Assembly: GCA_021018815.1 (NCBI GenBank)
Contig: JAITYX010000090.1
Span: 1,825,501 to 1,889,500 of the forward strand
Source: Talinum fruticosum
Taxonomy: Eukaryota; Streptophyta; Magnoliopsida; Caryophyllales; Talinaceae
Length of the DNA stretch: 64,000 nt
Direction: 5' to 3'
Positions within the stretch are counted from its first letter, which is position 1, and each line of letters begins with the position of its first letter. Below, in pieces: positions 1 to 11,700 of the stretch. The translations under genes were made by a program, and so were the position numbers. Under the pieces are notes generated by a model that saw only the letters and a program-made list of their open reading frames with translations, was not told the origin of the DNA and ran no database searches.

Positions 1-601
1 AAAATTCATTGTTCAGCTGATTATTGTAAATTGACATGAGAGGATGTAAATAATTTTTCAAATATAAATAATGAATGAATATTTTTGTAAAAAAAATACG
101 AAACACTACTTTTAAATGTGAAAAACTAATATTTTTAGCTTTTTAAAAATATTACGTGAAACACTTTAAACTACTGCAAACGTTAGTTAAACACTATGTT
201 ATCAAACATTAATATTTGTTTTGTTAGAGTTTTAACTTGGTCAAAACACTAACGCTACTACAAATACGGTTGTCGAACATGGTCTAATGTAGAATTTTTA
301 TTTTTATTTTTAGCTCTTAGGAGGGTGATAGTAGGTTTTGATAATCTGGGCTAATTCAATAAATTATTTTTGAGGTTTATGAATGATCAAAGAAAAGTTA
401 CACCACGAGAAAAAAACATGAACAATTAAATAGTCTATAAATGGATGCACATATTATAATTTATAATAAAATTTAAGATTATCAAATTATTGTAATTTTG
501 ATCCATAATAGTAACATATATCAATACTCAATTTCTAATATACATATGCGGATTTAGATTTTCATGGGAAGAATATCTATATTTTTTTAACAAGGGTAAA
601 T
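1..601. other. AT-rich intergenic DNA, nothing recognised
   Basis: Low-complexity AT-rich sequence with no open frame of note and no recognisable repeat ends. Confidence 0.6.
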
Positions 602-1140
602 TGGGAAAAATTTTCATTTACCCTCTTAAGTTTTGGTAAATGTTTTTCTGAACTTTGACTTTTTGAATTATTATTTACCTTCATATACCTTTATGTCAAC
701 TTATCATAAGTTTTAAAAATTTTCACCTTTGTGCAACAAGTAGTTATTAAAGCTAGTATTGATGATTTATGGTTATAATAACGACAATTTTTAGTTAAGA
801 TCTCTTCAAAAATGGCAAATTTGAAATTTTTGAGAGGGAAGAGATATGAACATACATCATTAGTTGTGAGCGAAGAAGCGTTGAACAATGGGCAAAGAAG
901 AATTACCAGAGGACAGCGAGTCCTTAGGTTAGGTTTTTATCGGGGAAAAATTTGCGGGTTGGCCAGGGGTTGGGTAGGGAGAAAAGGTGAGAGAACATGG
1001 ACATTTTTATAATTTCAGTTTTTATGATAATAAGGTGAAAATGTTGAGGATTAAAAAAATAATTCAAAAAGTTTAAGAATAGAAAAATATTTACCAAAAG
1101 TTCAAGTAAAAATGAAAATTATTCGGTCACCATTTTCCCA
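602..1140. mobile_element. Non-autonomous element with long terminal inverted repeats
   Basis: The left arm (about 602-730) and the right arm (about 1030-1140) are imperfect inverted copies. The left contains TTTTGGTAAATG and ACTTTTTGAATTATT. The right contains their complements AATAATTCAAAAAGT and TTTACCAAAAG, and both arms carry an AAGGTGAAAAT-type block near the inside. Both outer ends carry TTGGGAAAA. Arms of about 110-130 bp suggest a Mutator-like or fold-back element, but I could not fix a target-site duplication. The 300-bp centre is less AT-rich and contains a short open frame of no recognisable family. Confidence 0.6.
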
Positions 1141-1737
1141 AACAAAGATTAGAGGCCATCAAAATTTAAACCTTGACGATATCTACATAAAAGAACAAAA
1201 ATGTAAATATTTTGCAAATAATAATTTATTCTTTCAACAAAAAGAATCAAAATCTTTATAAATTGTTTGCAGTAGGCCACGATAAAAACACATACTCAAA
1301 ATTCTTAAAAGTCAAACTAAGCTGGAAACTAAAATGAAGTCAAGTTGTCAGAAAATGGATTTAGAATGAAGTTCATGTGAGGCCATTATTTGCTCAGCCG
1401 CCGCGAACCCCGCTACACGTATTAATTTATTCCCCTTCGATTTCCCATTTTCTCGACCACCGGCGCCGATGAAATATCATTTCCAGATGATTCACCAGTT
1501 CTGAAACCATCTCTCCCCTTTGGTGCACCTTATTGAGCTAGTTAACTCTCTTTTATTCGTCTCTTGGCTCTTCATCCCCTAATTATATCCATATATTGTC
1601 TGTTCAAATAGTAGTTTGAACCCATTACAATGAGAGAAATCGTCGTGTGCCAAAACTCTCGAATAATTGGTGAGAGAAGGTGATTTCTATTTTATGGTAC
1701 TTTAAATCAAACGCACGCAGATACACCAATAGTTTCC
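1141..1737 (+). promoter_or_regulatory. Upstream region and 5' leader of the ankyrin gene
   Basis: This holds the promoter and leader of the ankyrin gene that starts at 1738. The GC content rises around 1390-1470. No TATA box can be assigned with confidence. No other gene is visible. Confidence 0.4.
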
Positions 1738-4700
1738 ATGGATGAGCGGCTAAAGAACGCGGCGATACAGGGAAATGTAGCATTCCTCAGGGAAGCTGTT
1801 GCGTCCAATAAGCCCATTGAATACTTCAAATTGAAGTATGATCCTAGAGATGATGATAAAGAGAAGGGAGCTAACATCTTTCATCTTGTAGCAATAAACC
1901 AACGATGGGAGTTTTTGAGAATGGCACTGGAGCTATTACCGTTCTTGGTTGTAGATTTCCTCCTCAAGTCTATAAATGATAAATGGAAGACCCCTCTTGA
2001 TAGGGAATTCTTATTACAACACGATGAGGTTGTCAGTTTGATTGAAGATTTTTATGAGAGGCACAACCCTATGGATAGCCAGCTTAAGAATGCTGCGATA
2101 AAAGGAGATGTGGAATTCCTCAAAGAAGCTGCTGCCTCTAAGAAACCCATTGGATACTTCAAATCTAAGTACTATCCTTGTCCTACTAGGAAAGAGCAGG
2201 GAGGGAACATCTTCCATCTTGCAGCATATCATGGTCGAGTGGAGTTTTTCAAGGCTGCAATGGAGATATTACCTATCTCTGAGGTAGACATCCTCCTCTG
2301 GCAGGACACAGACGACCATGGAAGTCGCAAATTCCTAGAGCACGTGCTTAGGAGTTCTACAAATGACGTTAGTCGCTTTGAGATAGTGAAACTGATCGAT
2401 GAAATCTATACAAGTCGCAACTCCATGGATAAGGAGCTTAAGAAGGCGGCAATTCGAGGAGATGTGGTATTCCTGAGGGAAGCAGTAGCATCTAATAAAT
2501 CAATTGAATACTTGCAATCTATGTACTGCGTGCCATTTCCTGATGACCAAAAGGAACAGGTAGGTAACATCTTGCACCTGGCAGCAAGGAATAAAAGTGA
2601 CCACTTTCTAACAGAAGCAGTGAAGATATTATCAGAAGCAGGTGCGAATGTAAACCACTTTCTTTGCCAAGGAGACCACCCCAAGTACCAAAGGAACCCC
2701 CTTCATGTTGCAGCAAAAAGGCGCTACAATGGAATAGTAAAGGTCATCCTAGACTGTTATGAAAACTCATTATTATCATCAGCTCCTGCTAATTCTTCAC
2801 AACCATGGTTAGTGAAGGATGTGGATGGGTGGACGCCTTTCCACTATATCATGTCACAGTGCCGTGAGGAATGCGCATTAAAATTGCTATCAATGGATAC
2901 GAAAGCGTTTTCTTACATGGATGATTGCCCAGGAGATAGTTTGGATTCAGCCCCATTTATCCTCGCTCTAACAAGAGGTTTCAGTAAAGTACTTTCAAAG
3001 TTCTGGGACTCCGCTCCTAATTGGCACTCTTTCGACAAAAGAGTTCTTGCCTATGCCCTTGGCAAAGCACCAAACTGCTCAGGTATCAATCAATGAATGG
3101 CTAGCTTACTGTCATCTATCTCTGCCCTTTTTTTTTTTTTTGGGAAAATGCCTGTCTTGTATACTACTATTACCTTGTTTACTTTTTGATAATTTTATTT
3201 TCTTTTTTTTTACACTCTAGCAGTGTTCAAAATTACTCCTCCAGAAAATTAAAAATTTCGTAAAAGTACAATTACATACCATTCTCCGAAATTTCGGAGT
3301 CTCTAGTTTTATGTTGATTGAGATGCATATGATGATAGTGAGATTATATTTACACCTACAAAAATGCTATATATATCCAAAGTTTTCCAGCAAAATTTAC
3401 ATCATTTATTTTATTTTATTTTTTTAAAATCCACCTATTTAGGCCATTTTTATAATGATAACTTTTAATTGAGCCACATTTTAACCAACACGAATTTTAA
3501 TCGATTCGAAATTAATCCGAGTATGAAAATTAAAATTGATCAGACCTATACCCGAATGAACATAAAGCACCACCACCCAAAGTTGATCCAATATGAATCT
3601 CACCCTAACCAAACCTGCACCCTGCCCCTTTGTCATGTTTAATCTAGACCCAAAAATTAAATATGTCTAAATCTATATGGATCCGATCTAGATCATAGCC
3701 GTTGTCATCTCTAGATAGATGTGATCATTAACCTCTCAATCAACATAATTTCTTTTGTTTTTCAGTTTTATAGTACCTTGTTTTCCATTCTAGGTTAATT
3801 TCTTTAAGAAAACATCATTGATTTTATTACCTCTAAATTAATTGTCATAGTTACCCTATCTCATATAGCAAAAAATTCCTAATTTCAGATGAGGTCTTTA
3901 TACGGGTGCTTGAACAGAATCTACAACTTATTAAAGACATGGATTTTTATTATCTATGGCCACCACTTCTAGAATGGGCAGCAATGGGAAACTTATACCC
4001 ATGCAAATATGTATTGGAGAACAAGGTTCATGCCCCACATCTCAGAAGATATCTAATTGATCAAATGTCTGAAGAGAATCCACTATACAATCCACTATTT
4101 CATGTCGTACGGAGTGACTGTGATGAAGTTAGGAGCATTGAAATCGCTACAATCATTATAAACGCTTATAAAACAGAAAGACGACAATTAAACACCGCAG
4201 AAGTAAAGCCTCCATGGTTTGCGAGGGATCGATATAAGACGACGCCTTTGCATCGTGCCATATGGCAACAACGTGAAGAAGTTGCATTATATTTCTTATC
4301 GTTGGAAAAAATCGAGCTATTATTAGAACAACACAATTTTCTCTTCCTGGCCGTCGAATTTAAATGCGTCAAGGTTGCACAGAAGATTCTGGAGATGATA
4401 GATCAACATGGGTTACTATCCCTTCTTACTTCGGATACGGGACGAACTATATTGCATGATGCACCATACTGCAAAGGTAAATCTTTTTTCTTAACCTACA
4501 TTTTTTAAATCTTTCTCAGTAATTTCAGAATTTGCAGAGTATGTGGCGTATAATAGCTAACCAGATTCGAACAATCCCATTTGAGGGATATTGGGAGCAA
4601 ATAATCCAACTCATAAATTTAATATCCAGTATGCCAACCTCCCTTTTAAGTATTTATTTTTAATAAATCTTCAATGAGTCAATATACTTTGACTTGCTAA

Positions 4701-6356
4701 TTTGATTTTTGGTAACTTAACTTGTTGAGAAATTAGGAGTAGACCGGACAATCAGGTCATTTTGAGTTCAGGTCTTAATTGGGTTAATTATATTTTGGAT
4801 TGATTCGTTTCGGATCAAGTCATTTTGGTTCGAGTCTGAATCAGGTTTGTTAGATTTTGGGTCGATTTAGTTTTCGGTCGGTTCAATTTTGGGTTTCAGG
4901 TCAAAATCAGTTCAATTGTTTTGGATGTCGGTTCAGGTTGGGTTTCTAGTCATCGGTTCGACTCATTCAATTCGGGTCGGTTTTGTCAAGTCTAAGAGAT
5001 TAAATGATTATATATTAAATAAATAAACCTATAAATCTGCAACAATTCTAATAATATACTTCGGGAGTACAAACCCTCATATACTCCCGAGACTAATTAG
5101 TGTACAATTGTGTACTGATTAGTATACAATAGTATAATAATCGAGTGTACAATTGTGTACTCGATTAGGGTGCAGTTGTATACTCGATTAATGTACAACA
5201 AGTATCACTAATGGTGTATACGAAAATCAAAAATTTGAAAGGAACGAGCTTGAAAATCGCCGATCATGTCTCTCTCATACCTCCACTGCTTTCCCGACCT
5301 TCTCTATGCCGAGGCGGGACGGAGACATGTGACTGCTATAGGTGTCCTAGGATACCCATAGAAAAAAAAATTAAAATTTATATTTAAAAATTCTAAAAAT
5401 TTATAAAATTATTAAAGGAAACACTCATAAAAAATAATAAAATTTATAAAATTTAATGGTATTAAAACAGGGACAACCTTAAATACATTTGCTAGCTCGT
5501 CACCTGGACTCCGTTGATGCCCTATCTGCCGGAGAATCGTTGGAGTTCTCTTCAGAGTTTGAATTGCCGGCCACCGTTATGGAAGAGGAATCAATCGCTG
5601 GATTCATCGAGGATGAGCAGAGCTCTTCTCCGGCTGGTAGTTCTCGCTCTAACTATCTCTCCTCGTCCTCGATTTTAGAATCTTCCTCTCAAACTCAATC
5701 CGTTGCATAAATTTTTAAGATAAGTCGATCTGTAATACAGATATGTAATTCAGGAGAACCATATACTAATTGTTAAATCTCTATGTTCGACTCCAAATAT
5801 GAAATCAAATTATATTCTTCAAATATCTCCAAAGTGGGATTATTCGGTATCAGAAGCCACTTATGTTTTTCACTAATTGACTCAATAATTGACTATTTAT
5901 TACTCTCCACATGGGCGAACATTGTTTATCATATATATATATATATATATATAGTGCGTTCCATAATTATCAGATCATATGTTATGCTCCCACAAGAACA
6001 ATTCACCTCTGTTCCAACTCATTGATGCAGCTCCAATAACTTTGAGCTAGAATTTTTAAGGATTAATGGCGAAATAAGCAAGTTTTTGCGTGTTGGGCAA
6101 TTGTCTGGGAAAAATAAAAGTTTGCTTATATGGCCATTACGAAAAATTTGCTCATGAGTCTATCTAAATTTAAGTAATTATTTAAGCAATCTGCTAATTT
6201 TTGGATAAATATTTTTAAATCCATTAAGATTTGGGTCAAATATTTTTCGGAACCAATTCCGACAATAAACTTGTAATTTCATACCAAAAATGACATGGCA
6301 ATATAGAATGATGCAATTACCCTTAACTTGTTGGTTAAATGATGACATAGTGATGA

Positions 6357-6389
<33 letters not shown>

Positions 6390-6448
6390 TATTATTATTA
6401 TGCCCAAGTCCCTCTCTTTTTCTTCAAATAATAATAATAATAATAATA

Positions 6449-6484
<36 letters not shown>

Positions 6485-7998
6485 GTTATTATTATTATTG
6501 CCATGTCATCGTTCAACAAATAAAGAAACACAATTGTATCATTCTATATACTGCCATTTATTTTTTGGCCCAGAATTACAACTTTGTTGTCGGAATTAGT
6601 TCCAAAATATTTGACCCAAACTTTAATGAGTACAAAAATATTTATCTAAAAGCAGATATCACTTAAATAATTACCCAAATCTGGATGAACCGTGAACAAA
6701 TTTTCAGCCATTAAACCTCAAAAAGTTCATTCGTTGTACATGTGCACGTGTCGGTCTCACTTGGATGCGTCAACTTTCTGTCAAGTCTCAGCCCCCAAAT
6801 TCGGTTGCGTTCTGAAATTTTCAAATAATGTTAAAGTTCATACTATGCATGACCAAGAAAAAAGTTCCTATTATTTTAAGCCGATACACCCAATGTTCAT
6901 ATTATTCTCATCTAAAATCCTATTATTAATATTGTTTATGAGAGTTTTAGTTTATTTTTTAATATTATTCTATTAGAAATAATACCAAAAATTATACATA
7001 TGTAATAATGTTCACCAAATATGATATTAATATATGTTCATTAAATATAAGTTTAACATTTTCAAACATAATACTAATTAATGCTTATTAAATATAATTT
7101 AATTGTTCACCATATATGATACTAATAAATATGACTCACGAAATATATTAATTGTTACATTAACAATATTCATGCACATAATATATTTTTCATATATACC
7201 ATGTATTTTGGTTGTTTAATTTGTTTTCTATCTTCAATTACGTACCCACCATATATAATACTAATATTTAGTAATTATAACACGAACGCTCATTAAACAT
7301 ACCAATAATGCTCACCAGATATAATTTAATTGATGACTATGTATTATACTAGCACTTGGTAAATATAATTTGAATGTTCACTATTTTTCTTTGAATATTT
7401 ATTGTAAATAAAATTCAAATGTCAATAATTAGGATTATGGATTTTGGGTTATTTATATTTTTTTCAGTAATATACTATTATAATATAGTCATAATACTCA
7501 CCAAATATATTTCCAATGATCACTATATATATAATATTTATGCTTACCAAATATAACTAAATTTCTCAATGCGTATAATATTAATATTTACTGTGTGTTT
7601 GTTTCAATGGAAAATATTTTCTCAGAAAATTATCATAATATTTTCTCGGAAAATTATTGGTAGCATAAACGGTGGATAAATATTTTCTGGAGGAAAATAC
7701 TTTCCCTCAATAAAGGGAAAATAAATTTCCTTTTATGAGGAAAGAAGTTAATTTTTCTCTGTCTCAATTAAGAGAAAATAAAATCTTATAATGGGAGTTC
7801 AAATTCTAAACTTCTTTTACTTTGCCACCTTTAGATTCGTTTTCCAAGTTTTGTCGTTATCTTTTTCCTTTTTTGTTGTAAAGTTCATAGATGAATTTTT
7901 TTTTACAGAATTTTTTTCTTTTTTTTTAATTTGTATTATTTTATACATGAAAAAGTTTGATCATAGGGAGATGTACAAACTTATCAAATTTAGGTGCT

Positions 7999-8059
<61 letters not shown>

Positions 8060-8661
8060 AGTAATCGGGTCATTCGGGTTAGTTCGGTTCGGGTTAACTT
8101 CGGGTTGATCTTGTTCGGGTCCGGTTCGGTTTCGGGTTCGGGTCAACTTCGGTTTGTATAAACTTTAGGTCGATCTCATTCGGGTTCGTTCGGTTTCGGT
8201 TTGGGTCAACTTCGGTTCGGTTCAACTTCGGGTCAATCTCTTCGGGTCAGATTTGGGTTCGATTCGGGTTAATTTCGGATCCGGTCAACTTCAGTCGTAA
8301 TCGGGTCACTTTTTGGGTCAAAATCGATTCAAAATTGTACTCACCAAAAAAATTGTATCACTATAGGCACAAAAATCCATCATGAGAGATCCAACAAAAA
8401 AATAATGTGGGTTGGGTGACTTTTATTCAGGTTAAATCGATTTGGATCTAATTCGATTCGGGTCGGTTTGGTTTCGGTTCGGGTCATTTTGGTTTGGGTC
8501 AGAATCGGGTTCATTAGATTTCGGGTTTGTTCGGTTCGGGTCTATTCGGGTCGGTTCATTTCGGTTTTCGGGTCAAAATCGGTTCAACTGTTTCGGATGT
8601 CGGTTCGGTTTGGGTTTCGGGTCGTTCGGGTTGACCCGTTCGATTCGAGTCGGTTTTGCCA

Positions 8662-8703
<42 letters not shown>

Positions 8704-11700
8704 GGTTTTGAAGTTGAATTAGTTATTTACTTTTTCTTTTCATATTTATGGGGTTTTTATGGTTGGTTTTTGTATTTAAGTAACTATTTTACAAAATTAT
8801 TTTTCTTCTACCAAACAAAGGAAAATATGGGTGGAAAATGGTTTTCTTTAGAAATTCATTTTCCCATAAAAATAATTTTCTGAAAAAATATTTTTCCCGC
8901 AATCAAACACACCCTAAATGTAACATAAACATTCTACAAAGTTTCGTGGGTATTCATTATCAATCAAATTAAGTTAGTTGAATATAACATATTAAAAAAG
9001 AGATAAAGAAACAAAGTAAAATAGACACTCGTTGCAAACAAAAAAAAACGACACTCATTTATAATTTATATATATAGATTCATTCACAACAAAAATAAAT
9101 AATTAAAAAATTGCTGAGTAAAGTTAAAAAGAAGAACTTTAAATATATACTAGTTGATACACACCAGAGATATACTATTACACACCGAACAAAGTAATGA
9201 TAATCACTTTTTTTTTAATATTCGTTGTAAATTAGTTAAAAGTTGTAAATATTCACCAGACTATGTGACACTAATGGAAAAAAATTTATTTACTGATTTG
9301 TTTAACTTTGGATAATTATTCATATGACCTAATAATTTCAAATAAATATTTTCAAGTCCATTTAGGTTTGATTCAGATTTTTGAAAACCAATTCCGAGTG
9401 AAGCTTGAAATTTTAGGAAAAAAAAGTGACATTACAAATTGAAATGACTAGTATGCCCCCTATTTTCTTCTCATGAGAAATCACTTAACTGAGAATATTT
9501 AAGTCATTTCAAGAGATTACAGTCACTTTTTTCCCTAGAATTACAAGTTTTACAACGGAATTGGTTCCTAAAAATATTTGTCAAATTTAAATGGGCCTAA
9601 AAATATTTATATAAAATTAGTTGATCGCATAAATAATAACCCAAATCTCGGACCAGTAAGCAAATATTAATAATGTTCACTTAAAATAATTTGGTCAATA
9701 GCACAAATGTTCATTAAACATAGTACTAATACTTGTAAAAAAAGAAATGAGATGAAGTTAAAAGAAAATGAAAGTAAGTTAAAAAAATTAAAAATAAAAA
9801 AGCTGAAGTTTTACCAAACACAATAATAATTTTCACTTACACTACAAGAAATCGGCCCAATTGAGACCGAAATTTTGAGACCGAAAAAAGATCATTCTCT
9901 AGTTGTGTTTTAAGACCGATTTTTAAGATTGAATGACCTCCGCCTCAATTGAGACCGAATTCTAAAATCGAAAAACAAAACCGATTCTAATTGATACTGA
10001 ATTTAGACACCAAAATACTTTGAATGAAATCGACACCGAAATTTGAGATCAATACCATTATCTGTCTCAATTAAAGACCAAAATACATTCAATCTCTAAA
10101 TTTTCGGTCTCAATTTAGGGCTCTAGTTTGCCCATCCTCTCCTCGGCCCTTCCTCTCATCGCCGCCGTCCATGTCTTCACCCAGCCGCTGTTCCCATTAC
10201 TGCCCCAGCTGCCACTCACCGTCACTCTCTCTCTTGTTTTAAATATAATATAATATTATTTTAATATAATATAATATTTCACAATTCAATCACACTAAAA
10301 AATGTTATTAACACTTTACTATCATGTGAGACAAATGATAAAAAAATCCTTAAATCTTATAAATAATAAATTAGTAACATAAAATATATTTTTTTAAACA
10401 ATATACTATCCTTACTGATGGAGCATTTTTATTAAAAATAAAAGAGCTGAAGTTTTACCAACACTAATAATGTTCACTTAAGATAATTCAGTGGCTCTTA
10501 TTTTAATATAATATAATATTTTGTAAGTCAATCACACTAAAAAAATAAAAAATTATTGACACTTTACTATCATATAATATCGACAAATAATAAAAATGGT
10601 CTTTAAGTCTTATAAATAATAAATTAGTACTATAAAATATATTTTTTAAACAATATATTACCCTCAACTGATGGAGCATTTTAAGTAGATGTCATGAGAG
10701 TGTAGTTGTACAAATGTTTGGCGAATCACACAGCCATTTAGAGTTGAAAATTACTTAAAATAATTTAACTTAAATATGCTTCTGTTAAGCTCAGGAGATT
10801 TTCTAAGACAAGTAGTGAAAAGGCATCCTCAATTGATGGAGCAATGTGATGAAGATGGAGTTAGCGTCCTTCACCGCTGGATGGAGATTGGAGAGATATG
10901 GCCCTTCGAATGTATTCTAAAGAAGGATGAGTTTGGCATTCATATCAGAAGAATTTTCGCTGATCTCTTGCCTAAAGAAACCGAGAACACAAGGAAGACT
11001 CCGTTGCATGTGGCTGCTGAGGTCGGTGCTAATGGAGTTATTGAGGACATTGTACAACTCCTCTTTCATGTTAGCCGTGAGGATTTGTTAACCGGATACC
11101 CTGAATACGGAAGCATAGCACATAAGGACAGTGAAGGTAATACGCCTTTGGACATTGCTGTGTCCCTTGGACGTGAAAAGCTCGCTTTGTGTCTCTTGTC
11201 AGCACTGGACACAAATTTTATTGAATCTAGTGCAAGCAATCTTCTATTCAAAGCCATTGAGAAGCAAAGTAATTCAGTTGTAAAACATCTTTTGGACATA
11301 ATACACGAGGAGCAGTGGGATCCCGCAGATTGTCTTCGTTCAAGTTCGCAGAATGCGTTGCACGTAGCATCAAAGTGCACAGGTACTAACTACGTGGCTA
11401 AATTTTTCCTCTTACTACTCAACACATTAAGTCACAATAATCAAACATCTAGAAATCTTTACAAGTATTTCATGTGAACCACAAGACGATTTATCTTATC
11501 ATAGCATTGTACGCGGGATTGACTTTACAATTAATTTGATTGCATATTCTGGTACAAGAGATCATATACAGGATGTGAAATGTTGCTGTTAGATTAGTTT
11601 TCATTGTTAATTGTTATTCTTTGACAATCTTTGGAAACTTGTAAACCAACACTCCCCACCATCCCCCTCCACCCCCCACACAAAAAAAGAAAAAAATAAA

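Larger units (their letters stand above)
7589..8916. mobile_element. MITE with TAGGGTGTGTTTG-type ends, carrying nested repeats
   Basis: The left end reads CTGTGTGTTTGTTTCAATGG and the right end is the complement of TAGGGTGTGTTTGATTGCGG. GGAAAATATTTTCTCAGAAA blocks lie just inside both ends. The same family is present at 45831-46679. The middle is filled with (AT)n tracts and TCGGGTC-rich repeats, presumably inserted later. No transposase was seen. Confidence 0.65.

Noticed and set aside
812..1012. 66-codon open frame on the plus strand
   Set aside because: It lies inside an inverted-repeat element and has no family features.
7961..8146. Tyr-Ile repeat frame near the AT tract
   Set aside because: It is a translation of (AT)n and TCGGGT repeats.
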